Positions 1-9,013 of a DNA stretch of 64,000 nt are shown here, one piece after another (the first letter of the stretch is position 1; the number at the start of each line of letters is the position of its first letter). A program made the translations under genes and the position numbers. The DNA comes from Holophagales bacterium (GTDB lineage: Bacteria > Acidobacteriota > Thermoanaerobaculia > Multivoradales > JAGPDF01). The notes under the pieces were generated by a model. The model saw only the letters and a list, made by a program, of their open reading frames with translations. It was not told the origin of the DNA and made no database searches. The stretch is from positions 3,999,501 through 4,063,500 of the forward strand of contig CP064972.1 of NCBI GenBank assembly GCA_016699405.1, given 5' to 3'.

Positions 1-2
1 TG

Positions 3-509
3 CTCGTCACCGCCGGCTTCGTCTGCGCCACGACCGGCGCGCTCGAGCTCTGGCACCTGCTCGTCTTCATCTCGCTCGCCGCCATCGTCGGCGATTCGAC
101 CGGCTACGCCATCGGCAAGAAGGCCGGGCCACCGCTCTACTCGCGGCCCGACTCGCGGTTCTTCAAGCGCGAGCACCTGCTGCGCACCAAGGAGTTCTAC
201 GAACGCTACGGCGGGATGACGATCGTCCTCGCCCGCTTCATGCCGTTCGCCCGTACCTTCGCACCGGTCGTCGCCGGCGTCGCGCAGATGCGCTATCGCC
301 GCTTCGTCTTCTTCAACATCGCCGGTGGCATCGCCTGGGTCTGCTCGATGATCCTGCTCGGCTACTTCTTCGGCCAGATCCCCTTCGTGCAACGCCATCT
401 CGAGAAGGTCCTGGTGCTGATCATCCTGATCTCCGTGGCACCGGTCTTCGTGCATTGGTGGAAGGGGCGGCGCGCCAAGAGCGGAGCTCCGGCTCCGTCA
501 GCGGACTGA
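3..509 (+). CDS. DedA family membrane protein (5' end outside window)
   Basis: The reading frame is open from the window edge, so only the last 168 residues are seen. They contain the DedA/SNARE-associated core: GDSTGYAIGKKAG, then the region RFMPFARTFAPVVAG, which matches the family's basic-residue/PxxRT motif, and two hydrophobic C-terminal segments. DedA proteins are inner-membrane proteins implicated in lipid (undecaprenyl phosphate or phospholipid) translocation and membrane homeostasis. An internal ATG at 216 is not the real start, because conserved family sequence lies upstream of it. A short GGCGC/GCGCC inverted repeat follows the stop. Confidence 0.85.
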   Translation, partial: LVTAGFVCATTGALELWHLLVFISLAAIVGDSTGYAIGKKAGPPLYSRPDSRFFKREHLLRTKEFYERYGGMTIVLARFMPFARTFAPVVAGVAQMRYRRFVFFNIAGGIAWVCSMILLGYFFGQIPFVQRHLEKVLVLIILISVAPVFVHWWKGRRAKSGAPAPSAD

Positions 510-685
510 GGCGCCGTTTCGAGCGCCCCTTCCCGACTCTGCAAGCCTCTTATTTCCAGGATTTCCGAGTCGCCCCCGCAGGCGATCGGTGCTACCCTTC
601 GGGGCATCGACGGATCACCTCTTGCCGGCCGCCGCTGACCTCTGTCCGGAGGAAAGAGCGTAGATCTGTACCAGGAGGATCGCCC

Positions 686-1582
686 ATGACCATTCGCACC
701 CGTCTTTCGTTCGCCGCGGCGCTGCTGAGCTTCGCCGTGGCTCCCGCCGCCTTCGGCCAGGCCACGCGCACCTGGGTTTCCGGAGTCGGCGACGACGCCA
801 ATCCCTGCAGTCGCACGGCGCCCTGCAAGACCTTCGCCGGCGCCATCTCGAAGACCGCCGCCGGCGGCGAGATCTCGGTGCTCGACCCCGGTGGCTTCGG
901 CGCGGTGACGATCACCAAGTCGATCACCATCAGTGGCGACGGCACGCTCGCCGGCATCCTTTCGGCCGGGACCAACGGCGTCATCATCAACGCCGGAGTG
1001 AACGACCGCGTGGTGTTGCGCAACCTGAGCATCCACGGCGCCGGGACCGGGCTGAACGGGATCCGCTATCTCGCCGGCGGCCGCGTCGAGCTCGACAGGG
1101 TCACGATCTCCAGCGTCACTACCCGGGCGATCGACATCTCGCTTTCGGCCAGCGGAACGATCGTCGGCCGCGACGTGTCGATCGTCGGCGCACCGGCCGG
1201 AATCCGGATCGCCACCACCTCGGGATTCGCCACCGGCGTCTTCGACCGCTTGAGCATCTTCGGCGCCACGACCGGCGTCGAGGCAACGGCGAACACCTTC
1301 GTTTCGATCAGCGACTCGACCGTCAACTCCGGCGGCACCGCGCTGCTCAGCTCCGCCGCGACCAGCCTCCTCATCGCCGAGGGCTCGACCCTCGCCTTCA
1401 ACGGCACCGCGGTGAGCGCCTCGGTCTCCGGCGCCACGGTGCGGTTGGCCAACAACGGGATCTACAACAACACCGTCGGCATCTCGTTCGTCGCCGGCGC
1501 CCAGGTGCGCTCGGCGGGCAACAACCGGGTCGACGGCAATCCGACGACCACCGCGCCGAACTTCGCCATCCCCTTGCAGTAG
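686..1582 (+). CDS. secreted right-handed beta-helix repeat protein
   Basis: Protein of 298 aa. The start is the ATG at 686, preceded by AGGAGGA; the frame is open further upstream but that part is not protein-like. Residues 1-23 form a signal peptide ending AAFGQA. The mature part starts with a Cys-containing motif (NPCSRTAPCKTFAGAIS) and continues as a beta-helix of short parallel-strand repeats rich in N, G, T and V. This type is common as a secreted protein of unknown substrate in several phyla. It looks related to pectate-lyase-like folds, but I see no catalytic residues that would support lyase activity. Neighbours give no clue to function. Confidence 0.75.
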   Translation: MTIRTRLSFAAALLSFAVAPAAFGQATRTWVSGVGDDANPCSRTAPCKTFAGAISKTAAGGEISVLDPGGFGAVTITKSITISGDGTLAGILSAGTNGVIINAGVNDRVVLRNLSIHGAGTGLNGIRYLAGGRVELDRVTISSVTTRAIDISLSASGTIVGRDVSIVGAPAGIRIATTSGFATGVFDRLSIFGATTGVEATANTFVSISDSTVNSGGTALLSSAATSLLIAEGSTLAFNGTAVSASVSGATVRLANNGIYNNTVGISFVAGAQVRSAGNNRVDGNPTTTAPNFAIPLQ

Positions 1583-1606
1583 CTCCTCGCGGGCTTCAGA
1601 CTTGGC

Positions 1607-1634
1607 GGGCCGGTCGCTTCCGGGCGGCCGGCCC
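1607..1634 (+). terminator. GC-rich inverted repeat after the beta-helix gene
   Basis: GGGCCGG at 1607-1613 pairs perfectly with CCGGCCC at 1628-1634 around a 14-nt loop, just after the stop at 1582 and before peptidase T. A pyrimidine-rich stretch (CTCTTCGTCT) follows rather than a clean T tract, so terminator function is plausible but not certain. Confidence 0.4.
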
Positions 1635-1654
1635 TCTTCGTCTGGAGACCTGCG

Positions 1655-2914
1655 ATGCCGACGCCTTCCTTCCACACCTCGGTCCTCGACCGCTTTCTGC
1701 GCTACGTCCGCTTCGACACGCAGTCGAGCGAGACCTCCGAGACCTATCCTTCGACCGCCAAGCAGCTCGTGCTGCTCGAGCGGCTCGTCGGCGAGCTGCG
1801 CGACATCGGCCTCGACGACGCCGCCATGGACGCCCACGGCTACGTCACCGCGACGATCCCGGCGACCTCGGCGAAGCGCGAGGTGCCGGTGATCGGCTTC
1901 ATCGCCCACGTCGACACCTCGCCGGAGATGCCGGGCGAGAACGTCGAACCGATCGTGCACCGCGCGTATCGCGGACAGGATCTCGTCCTCCCCGACGATC
2001 CGACCGCGGTGCTCCGCTTCGCCGACAACCCGCACCTCGCCGAGCAGATCGGCAACGATCTCGTCACCGCCTCCGGCACGACGCTGCTCGGCGCCGACAA
2101 CAAGGCAGGTGTCGCCGAGATCGTCGCTGCCGCCGAATACCTCCTGGCGCACCCGGAGATTCCGCATGGAGTGATCCGGATCGCCTTCACCCCGGACGAA
2201 GAGGTCGGGCGCGGCACCGAGCACTTCGACGTCGCCGCGTTCGGCGCCGCCTGCGCCTACACGATGGACGGCGAAACGCTCGGCGAGGTCGAGATGGAGA
2301 GCTTCTCGGCCGACTCGCTGACCCTCACCTTCCAGGGCTTCAACACCCACCCCGGCTACGGCAAGGACCGCCTCGTCAACTCGATCAAGGTGGCCGCCGA
2401 CTTCGTCTCCCGGCTGCCGAAGGACGGGCTCTCCCCCGAGACCACCGAGGACTACGAGGGCTACGTCCACCCCTACGTGGTCAACGCGAGCGTCGAGCGC
2501 ACCTCGGTCAAGCTGCTCATCCGCGACTTCCGCACCGCCGCGCTGGCGGAAAAGGAGGCGTGGCTCGAGAAACTGGCGCACGAGACCGTCGCCGCCTGGC
2601 CGGGCGCCTCGGTCACCGCCAAGGTCGAGGAGTCCTACCGCAACATGCGGGAGATCCTCGACGCCTACCCGCAGGTGGTCGAGAACGCCCGCGAGGCGAT
2701 CCGCCGCGCCGGCCTCGCCGTGCGCGAGCGCCCGATCCGCGGCGGCACCGACGGCTCGCGCCTCTGCTTCATGGGCCTGCCGACACCCAACCTCTTCGCC
2801 GGCGAGCACAACTTCCACTCCCGGCTCGAATGGGTCTCGGTCCAGGACATGGAAAAGGCCGTCGAAGTGATCGTCGAGCTCTGCCGCGTCTTCGAGGAGC
2901 GCGCGCCGCGCTGA
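1655..2914 (+). CDS. pepT: peptidase T (tripeptide aminopeptidase)
   Basis: Protein of 419 aa, the usual length for PepT, a cytoplasmic M20B zinc peptidase that removes the N-terminal residue of tripeptides. Metal and catalytic residues are visible: H85 and D87 in FIAHVDTSPEMPG, the bridging Asp in LLGADNKAG, the Glu pair in TPDEEVGRGTEHFD, the Asp in YTMDGE, and the late His in AGEHNFHSRLEW. The dimerisation-domain signature NTHPGYGKDRLVNS is also present. The start at 1655 is preceded by TGGAG. The gene ends 10 nt from the convergent FAD oxidoreductase, with a small CTGAG/CTCAG inverted repeat over the two stops. Confidence 0.95.
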   Translation: MPTPSFHTSVLDRFLRYVRFDTQSSETSETYPSTAKQLVLLERLVGELRDIGLDDAAMDAHGYVTATIPATSAKREVPVIGFIAHVDTSPEMPGENVEPIVHRAYRGQDLVLPDDPTAVLRFADNPHLAEQIGNDLVTASGTTLLGADNKAGVAEIVAAAEYLLAHPEIPHGVIRIAFTPDEEVGRGTEHFDVAAFGAACAYTMDGETLGEVEMESFSADSLTLTFQGFNTHPGYGKDRLVNSIKVAADFVSRLPKDGLSPETTEDYEGYVHPYVVNASVERTSVKLLIRDFRTAALAEKEAWLEKLAHETVAAWPGASVTAKVEESYRNMREILDAYPQVVENAREAIRRAGLAVRERPIRGGTDGSRLCFMGLPTPNLFAGEHNFHSRLEWVSVQDMEKAVEVIVELCRVFEERAPR

Positions 2915-2924
2915 GTGGAGTACC

Positions 2925-4304
2925 TCAGAGCTGTCCCGACGTCAGAGCATCGAGTCGGGCGCGGTATGCCGCGTCGGCGTAGCGCGAGAGGAGGAACTCT
3001 CCGGCGTCGTCCGGCAACTCGCCACCGGCGACCCAGCCGCCGAGCAGCTCGGCGAGACCCTGCGAGGCCATGATCCCGTAGCCGGAGAGGCCACAGAAGA
3101 GGTGGAATCCGGCCACCGGCGTCGGGCCGACGAGCGGACGATTCTCCCGTGTCTTGCAGTAGTAGCCGCCGTCGACTCGCGGTTTTCGCATGCCACGCTC
3201 GAGGTAGGCGGCAGCCGCAGGCACCATTCGCGCGAGGCCTCGCACGGCGACCTCGGGATAGACCGGGTCGAAGCGCGGAGGGAAGACCGGCGGGACCGGC
3301 TCGAGATGGTAGGTCCAGAGCAGTAGAAGCCAGCGGCTCGCCCGCCCGCCCTCGGGGCGGAAGTGCATCCCTGCCGGCAGCGGTCGCAACAGCGGGGCGA
3401 GGGCCGGGTCGGCCGCGATCCCGGCACGCTCTTCCTCGCTCCAGGCGAGCTCGATCGGATCGCACCAGATGGTGAGCGGCAGCTCGCGCGGCACCACGCC
3501 GAGATGGTCGTCGAAGAAGACCTTGCCATGGAGCTCGCAGGTGAGCGGCAACTCGACCCCGGCCAGGCCGGCGACCTCGGCAGCGTGCGGACCCGCCGCG
3601 TCGACGACGGTCGCCGTGCGGACACGCTGCCGCTGTCCGTCGTTCGTCTCGATCACGACCTCCTGCACGGCCCCTCGCTGGACCTCGATCGCCACGACGC
3701 GCCCGGCAACGAGCCGGGCGCCGGCATCGCGCGCACGGTCGAGCAGCTCCATGCCGAGCTGCTGCGCCGAGAGCCAGCCGCACCGTCGCGCGTGGAGCGC
3801 GGCCACGGCGTCGCCGGCAAGCCCCGGGAAGAGACGCTGGATGCGCCGCGGATCGAGCAGGAGATCGGCGCCGTCGAGCGTCGGGTCGCACCCGTCGAGC
3901 CGGAGCGGCGGGTACGCCCGTTCGTCGTCGCCCGGCCGATGGACCCGCAACGCCCCCGCTCCGAGCGCCGAGATCTCCCGGCCTTGCCGCTCGAGCTCGC
4001 GCGCTGTCGCGGGGACGCCCGTCAGGTAGAGGTAGCCGGCGCGGTTGAGCGCCAGTCGCCCGCCGCTCGTCCGCTCGAGCTCCTCGAGCCGGTCGATCGA
4101 CCGGTTCATCAACCGCACCAGGGTCGAGCCCGGACCGGGCCACCAGTTGCGGTAGCACTCGGTCGACTTGTCGCTGGTCAACGAGAGGGGCGGCAGCGGA
4201 TCGACGATGACGACGTCGCGCCGGCCGCGCCGCACCGCGAGCTCGTGCGCCGCCGCGAGACCGCCGATGCCGGCACCACAGACGACGACCGAAGCCTGTT
4301 CCAT
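2925..4304 (-). CDS. FAD-dependent oxidoreductase (DAO family)
   Basis: Protein of 459 aa starting at the ATG at 4304, which has GGAGGG just upstream; the longer open frame lacks an RBS. The N-terminus has the FAD-binding Rossmann motif GAGIGGLAAAHEL followed by an acidic strand end (VVIVD). The C-terminus has the DAO-type closing segment RPLVGPTPVAGFHLFCGLSG, then YGIMASQG. The family includes glycine/D-amino-acid and sarcosine oxidases; the substrate cannot be read from sequence. It is the last gene of the long minus-strand run, 22 nt after the diguanylate cyclase, so it may share the his/trp transcript. Confidence 0.8.
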   Translation of the reverse strand: MEQASVVVCGAGIGGLAAAHELAVRRGRRDVVIVDPLPPLSLTSDKSTECYRNWWPGPGSTLVRLMNRSIDRLEELERTSGGRLALNRAGYLYLTGVPATARELERQGREISALGAGALRVHRPGDDERAYPPLRLDGCDPTLDGADLLLDPRRIQRLFPGLAGDAVAALHARRCGWLSAQQLGMELLDRARDAGARLVAGRVVAIEVQRGAVQEVVIETNDGQRQRVRTATVVDAAGPHAAEVAGLAGVELPLTCELHGKVFFDDHLGVVPRELPLTIWCDPIELAWSEEERAGIAADPALAPLLRPLPAGMHFRPEGGRASRWLLLLWTYHLEPVPPVFPPRFDPVYPEVAVRGLARMVPAAAAYLERGMRKPRVDGGYYCKTRENRPLVGPTPVAGFHLFCGLSGYGIMASQGLAELLGGWVAGGELPDDAGEFLLSRYADAAYRARLDALTSGQL

Positions 4305-4326
4305 GGACCCTCCTCGGACCGGCCGC

Positions 4327-6243
4327 TCACGTTGTCGCGGGTGCCGCCGCGACCTCGACCCGATTGCGCCCGGCGCGCTTGGCCGCGTAGAGCGCCGCAT
4401 CCGCCGCGGCGAGCAGCGCGGCGCTCGAGCTGCCGACCTCCGGCACCTGGCAGGCCACGCCGGCGCTGAGCGTCAGCCGCCGCCAGTTCGTTGCGTCGGC
4501 GTGCTCGATCGCCAGCTCCTCGATGGCGGCACGCGCCTGCTCGGCGAGTGCCTGTGCCGAGGGGAGATCGGTCGCCGGCAGAATGACCACGAACTCCTCG
4601 CCGCCGTAGCGCGCCACGACGTCGCTGGTGCGGCGGGCGAGATCGGCCAGGGTCGCCGCCACCCGCCGCAGGCAATCGTCGCCGGCAGCGTGGCCGTAGC
4701 GATCGTTGAACGCCTTGAAATGGTCGACGTCGAAGAGCACGACGCCGATCGGCGCATGGAGCCGCTGAGCGCGACGCCACTCCGCCTCGAAGACGTGATT
4801 GAAGTGCCGGCGGTTGGCCACGCCGGTGAGACCGTCGACCAGGGTGATCCGTTCGAGACGCCGGTTCGCCTCGACGAGCTCGCGATTCACCTGCTCGGCC
4901 TCCTGCCGCGCGGCGTCGGCACGACTCTTCTCCGCCGCCAGGCTCGCCGTGCGCTCCTCGACTTCACGCTCGAGGCGGGCGCGATAGCGATCCTCCCCCT
5001 CCCGCTGCTCGAGCTCGAGGGTGCGGATTCGCGAACCGAGGGCGAAGGCCAGGAGGACCATCTCGAGCGCCGAGCCGATCTGCGCGCCATAGCGCGTCGC
5101 GAAGCTCGTGTGCAGCCACCCGAGGTAGGCCAGGACGTAGGCCATCACCCCGAGGACGAGGGCGCCGCAGGCGACGAGGTAGATCCGCGCCGGCGCGAAG
5201 CCCGAGCGCAGCGCCCGGCCGCCCGCCACGAACTGGAGCAGCACGACCGCGAAGGCGAGGAGGGCCAAAGGGTCCATCGCCAGGTCCCACTGACCGGCGA
5301 GGGCCGCCAGCCCGAGCCCGATGGCCGCAACGCTGGTGAAGTCGAGCAGGCGCGACAGCCGGCGTTGACGAACGCCGAGTTGGAGGTACTCCTGCACGAA
5401 GCGGTTTCCGCAGACGAGCGCCATCACCGAGAAGACGAAGATCGAAACCTCGTCCCAGCCCGGCCAGTCGGGCCAGAGCAGGTCGAGCCCGACCCCCGCC
5501 GTCGCCAGCCAGATCGAGGCGAAGCTCCCGGCGTAGAGCACGTAGCGGAGATAGACCCGGTCGCGGACCGACAGCCAGAGGAAGAAGTTGTAGAACACCA
5601 CGGCGAGCATCAGCCCGCCGTAGAGGCCGTGCAGGTGGCGTTCGCGACTCTCCCGGCGGAAATGGGCGGCCATCCCTTCGCAGCCGGCGAGGAATCGGTC
5701 CGGACGGAAGTGATGCCCCGGCAGTGCGACGAATCGCAGCAGCAGCGACCGGTGGACGTGCGGCTCGGCGAGCACCGGAATGAGCGGTCGGACGCTCTGC
5801 AGCGCCCGCCGCCCGAGCGGCAACGCCGCGCCGGTCACCTCGCGCGGCGGCGACAACGGGTCGTCGAACGCCTCGACGCGATGCCAATGGCCGTCCGGAA
5901 CGAGGACGAAGGGCGTCGGCACGGTGACGCGCGATTCGAGCCGCAATCTCGCCCAGTAGACGCCCGGCGCAAGCTCCTGCGGCTCGGCCGGCGGCGTGGC
6001 CCATCCGGACTGAGCGAGGGCCTGCGACGGCTCGAAGCGCCCGTCGGGATCGGCGAGCACCTCGACGGCGCCGCGCAGCGCGCAGCTTTCGTCGTCCGGC
6101 CCGAGGACCAGCGAGTCGGCAGCACGGGCCGTTCCGCTGCCTGCGGCAAGGGCGAGGAGCACGCCGACGCTGAACCCGGCGAGGAGCGACCCGCGCGCTG
6201 CCGGCCCTGCCTCCCTTCGCTCTCGCAAGGCGTCGCGGCTCAT
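4327..6243 (-). CDS. diguanylate cyclase with 7TMR-DISM sensor region
   Basis: Protein of 638 aa starting at the ATG at 6243, 13 nt after the esterase stop. Order: signal peptide (ending ARAADS), extracytoplasmic 7TMR-DISM extracellular domain (about 40-190), about seven membrane helices (about 200-400), a coiled coil (about 410-470) and a GGDEF domain. The active site is intact (GGEEF at about 547-551, after FDVDHFKAFNDRYGH). RTSD lies five residues upstream of GGEEF, the position of the inhibitory I-site, so product feedback is likely. It would make c-di-GMP in response to an external, probably carbohydrate-like, ligand; the ligand is unknown. Confidence 0.9.
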   Translation of the reverse strand: MSRDALRERREAGPAARGSLLAGFSVGVLLALAAGSGTARAADSLVLGPDDESCALRGAVEVLADPDGRFEPSQALAQSGWATPPAEPQELAPGVYWARLRLESRVTVPTPFVLVPDGHWHRVEAFDDPLSPPREVTGAALPLGRRALQSVRPLIPVLAEPHVHRSLLLRFVALPGHHFRPDRFLAGCEGMAAHFRRESRERHLHGLYGGLMLAVVFYNFFLWLSVRDRVYLRYVLYAGSFASIWLATAGVGLDLLWPDWPGWDEVSIFVFSVMALVCGNRFVQEYLQLGVRQRRLSRLLDFTSVAAIGLGLAALAGQWDLAMDPLALLAFAVVLLQFVAGGRALRSGFAPARIYLVACGALVLGVMAYVLAYLGWLHTSFATRYGAQIGSALEMVLLAFALGSRIRTLELEQREGEDRYRARLEREVEERTASLAAEKSRADAARQEAEQVNRELVEANRRLERITLVDGLTGVANRRHFNHVFEAEWRRAQRLHAPIGVVLFDVDHFKAFNDRYGHAAGDDCLRRVAATLADLARRTSDVVARYGGEEFVVILPATDLPSAQALAEQARAAIEELAIEHADATNWRRLTLSAGVACQVPEVGSSSAALLAAADAALYAAKRAGRNRVEVAAAPATT

Positions 6244-6256
6244 CGTCGCCAGTCGC

Positions 6257-6940
6257 TCAAGCGAGTGAGCGCAAGAAGAGGCTCGCCCGTTCGCGGAACT
6301 GGGCGGTCCACTCGTGCCCGCCGGAGAACTCGCACACCTCCGGCTCGAGCCCGCGCGCCGCGAGGCGCGATCGGTCGGCGGCGAGCTTCTCCGGGGTGTA
6401 CCACTCGTCCGCGGCGCCCCGGCCGAGCAACGCGCGTCGCACCGGAAGCTCGGACAGCCCATCGAGGTCGGGAGGCACGTCGCCGCCGAGCGCGATCACC
6501 GCCCGACAGCTCGGCGCGGAGGCCGAGAGTCCGACCGCAGCGCGCCAGGCCATCGCCGCTCCCTGGGAAAAGCCGCAGGAGACCCAGAAAGGAAACGGCA
6601 CGATCTCGTGCAGACGCGCCAGCACCGAAGCAACGTAGGCGACGTTGTCGGCGATCGCCGACTCGCGGTCCTCGCGCGTCATCCAACTGCGGACCACCTC
6701 CCCCTGGCGGGTGTAGAAAGGGTGGAGCGCTTCGACGGCCGCGAGCGACCAGCCGTCGAGGTCGGGCAGTTGCACCAGCTCGCGTAGCTGCGCGGCGGCG
6801 ACCTGACCGTAGCCGTGGAAGCCGACGAGCAGCGGCGCCCCCGGGGCCCCGGGGACGAGATGGAAGCGGCCGGTGGTGCGGGCGACCACCCGCTCGCTCA
6901 CCGTGACCGGCGGTTCGGCCGGGGTGGCGGCGTCAGCCAC
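6257..6940 (-). CDS. alpha/beta hydrolase, phospholipase/carboxylesterase type
   Basis: Protein of 227 aa. The start is a GTG at 6940, preceded by GGAGGGGG and overlapping the trpA stop by 8 nt, so translation is coupled to trpA. The fold signature is clear: HGYG oxyanion region near residue 42, nucleophile elbow CGFSQGAAM, acid in GRGAADEWY and catalytic His in FSGGHEW. The family hydrolyses short acyl esters or lysophospholipids in the cytoplasm; no signal peptide is seen. Its position directly behind trpA is unusual and no role in tryptophan synthesis is evident. Confidence 0.8.
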   Translation of the reverse strand: MADAATPAEPPVTVSERVVARTTGRFHLVPGAPGAPLLVGFHGYGQVAAAQLRELVQLPDLDGWSLAAVEALHPFYTRQGEVVRSWMTREDRESAIADNVAYVASVLARLHEIVPFPFWVSCGFSQGAAMAWRAAVGLSASAPSCRAVIALGGDVPPDLDGLSELPVRRALLGRGAADEWYTPEKLAADRSRLAARGLEPEVCEFSGGHEWTAQFRERASLFLRSLA

Positions 6941-7781
6941 GCCCCCTCCGCAGCCCGAAGAGCCCGCGCGGTTGCTTGGCCGGACGGACGGTCGCTGCCG
7001 CGAGCTGACGCGTCCGTTCGCCGACGAGCGCCACGAAGTCGGGCTCGTCGGCGCACTCCGCCGCCAGGCGGACGAGCGCGCTCCCGACGACGACGCCGTC
7101 GGCGCAGGCCGCCACTTCGGCAACCTGCTCCGGCGAGGAGACGCCGAACCCGACCGCCACCGGCAGCTTCACCCGTTTCCGGACCGCCGCGACCTCGCGG
7201 GCGAGCGACTCCGGGAGCTGCTCGCGCACGCCGGTGGTCCCGGTGCGCGAGACGTAGTAGACGAAGCCGCTGCCGAGCCGCGCGACGCGCTCGACGCGCT
7301 CTCGCGTGCTGGTCGGCGCGAGCAGGAAGATCGTGTCGAGCCCCTCGGCACGGAGCGCGGGCAGCACCTCCTCCTCCGCTTCTTCGGGCGGCAGGTCGAC
7401 GATCAGCACGCCGTCGACCCCCGAGGCCGCCGCCTGCTCGGCGAAGCGCTCGAGGCCGTGGGCCAGCAGCGGATTGAAATAGGTGAAGAGGACGATCGGC
7501 ACACCGACACGCGCCCGGCAACGCGCCACCAGCTCGAGGATGCGCGAGAGCGTCGTTCCGCCGGCGAGCGCTCGCGCCGCGGCGGCCTGGATCACCGCCC
7601 CGTCGGCGATCGGATCGGAGAACGGCACGCCGAGCTCGACGAGGTCGGCGCCGGCACGCGCCATGGCCGTCAACAACCGCTCGGTGGCAGCGAGGTCGGG
7701 ATCGCCGGCCACCAGGAAGGGGACGAACGCCGCTCGCCCCTCGGCCTCGCAACGGGCGAAGGTCGCCGCGATCGCGCTCAT
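6933..7781 (-). CDS. trpA: tryptophan synthase alpha chain
   Basis: Protein of 282 aa. It cleaves indole-3-glycerol phosphate to indole and glyceraldehyde-3-phosphate, passing indole to TrpB. The two catalytic acids fall at the canonical positions, E49 (DLVELGVPFSDP) and D60 (PIADG). The phosphate-binding region GFGVSSPEQ and the flexible loop (YYVSRTGTTG) are present. The ATG at 7781 overlaps the trpB stop by 4 nt (ATGA). The C-terminal tail is Arg/Gly-rich. Confidence 0.97.
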   Translation of the reverse strand: MSAIAATFARCEAEGRAAFVPFLVAGDPDLAATERLLTAMARAGADLVELGVPFSDPIADGAVIQAAAARALAGGTTLSRILELVARCRARVGVPIVLFTYFNPLLAHGLERFAEQAAASGVDGVLIVDLPPEEAEEEVLPALRAEGLDTIFLLAPTSTRERVERVARLGSGFVYYVSRTGTTGVREQLPESLAREVAAVRKRVKLPVAVGFGVSSPEQVAEVAACADGVVVGSALVRLAAECADEPDFVALVGERTRQLAAATVRPAKQPRGLFGLRRGRG

Positions 7782-9013
7782 GCGCCACCTCCACTGCGGC
7801 GCCGCGGCGCCCGCTTCGCCGCGTCGAACGCGAGGACCGACTCGACGTCCTTGTCGCCGCGGCCGGAGAGGTTCACCACCAGGACGTGCCGCCGCGAGAG
7901 GCGCGGCGCGCGCTGGAACGCCTCGGCGAGAGCGTGGGCGGTCTCCAGGGCGGGGAGGATCCCCTCGCACTCCGCCAGTCGATGGAAGGCGGCGACCGCT
8001 TCGTCGTCGGTCGCGCTGACGTACTCGACGCGTCGGCGATCGCGCAGCTCGGCATGTTCCGGACCGACCGCCGGATAGTCGAGGCCCGCCGAGACCGAGT
8101 GGGTCGGCGCGACCTGCCCGGCCTCGTCTTGCAACACGTAGGTGCGCGTGCCGTGCAGCACGCCGAGGGCCCCGCCGGCGAAGCGCGCCGCGTGCTCGCC
8201 GAGGTCCTCTCCTCGCCCGCCGGCCTCGACCCCGATCAGTCGCACCCGCGGCCGGTCGAGGAAGGCGGTGAAGATGCCGAGCGCGTTGCTGCCGCCGCCG
8301 ACGCAGGCGATGACCACGTCGGGCTCGGAGCGCCCGACCGCCTTCTTCAGCTGCCGCCGGCACTCCTCGCCGATGACCCGGTGGAAATCGCGCACCATCC
8401 GGGGGAACGGGTCGGGACCGAGCACCGAGCCGAGAATGTAGTGAGTCGTGCGGACGTTCGTCACCCAGTCACGCATCGCCTCGTTGATCGCGTCCTTGAG
8501 CGTGCGGCTGCCCGCGTCGACGGCGACGACCTCGGCGCCGAGCAGGCGCATGCGATCGACGTTGAGGCGTTGCCGCCGCATGTCCTCCTCGCCCATGTAG
8601 ACGACGCACTCGAGACCGAGCAGCGCCGCCGCCGTGGCGGTGGCCACGCCGTGCTGGCCGGCACCGGTTTCGGCGATCACCCGGCGCTTGCCCATCCGCT
8701 CGGCGAGCAGCGCCTGCCCCAGGGCGTTGTTGATCTTGTGCGCGCCGGTGTGGAGCAGGTCCTCGCGCTTGAGGAAGAGCCGCGCGCCGCCGAGCTCGCG
8801 CGAGAGGCGCTCGGCGAAGTAGAGCGGCGTCGGCCGCCCCGCCCAGTGGGAGAGGAGATCGGCGAGGCGATCCCGGAAGCGCCGGTCGCGCCGCGCCTTG
8901 TCGTAGGCCGCAGCGAGCTCGGCGAGCGGCGCCATCAGGGTCTCGGGCGCGTAGCGCCCGCCGTACGGCCCGAAGCGACCGCGCGCGTCAGGTCCGGACT
9001 TCCAACTCGCCAT
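7778..9013 (-). CDS. trpB: tryptophan synthase beta chain
   Basis: Protein of 411 aa, the PLP-dependent subunit joining indole and serine to tryptophan. Start MASWKSG at 9013, which lies 26 nt inside the end of trpF. The PLP lysine is K93 (HTGAHKINNALGQ), the catalytic Glu is E114 (ETGAGQHG), and the phosphate-binding loop GGGSNA is present. It is the canonical TrpB1 type, partner of the adjacent TrpA. In the translated frame the open region continues upstream, but that is trpF sequence out of frame. Confidence 0.97.
   Translation of the reverse strand: MASWKSGPDARGRFGPYGGRYAPETLMAPLAELAAAYDKARRDRRFRDRLADLLSHWAGRPTPLYFAERLSRELGGARLFLKREDLLHTGAHKINNALGQALLAERMGKRRVIAETGAGQHGVATATAAALLGLECVVYMGEEDMRRQRLNVDRMRLLGAEVVAVDAGSRTLKDAINEAMRDWVTNVRTTHYILGSVLGPDPFPRMVRDFHRVIGEECRRQLKKAVGRSEPDVVIACVGGGSNALGIFTAFLDRPRVRLIGVEAGGRGEDLGEHAARFAGGALGVLHGTRTYVLQDEAGQVAPTHSVSAGLDYPAVGPEHAELRDRRRVEYVSATDDEAVAAFHRLAECEGILPALETAHALAEAFQRAPRLSRRHVLVVNLSGRGDKDVESVLAFDAAKRAPRRRSGGGA

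Noticed and set aside
362..2818. Minus-strand open frame of 818 codons
   Set aside because: Antisense to the beta-helix protein and peptidase T, both clearly real; the translation is low-complexity Arg/Gly/Asp-rich.
2906..2927. Small inverted repeat over the convergent stops of peptidase T and the FAD oxidoreductase as a bidirectional terminator
   Set aside because: Only about 5 bp of stem and no T tract on either strand; too weak to call.
4168..6906. Long plus-strand open frame of 912 codons
   Set aside because: It lies antisense to the diguanylate cyclase and neighbouring genes; the product is Arg/Pro-rich with no domain. Very high GC removes stop codons from the opposite strand.
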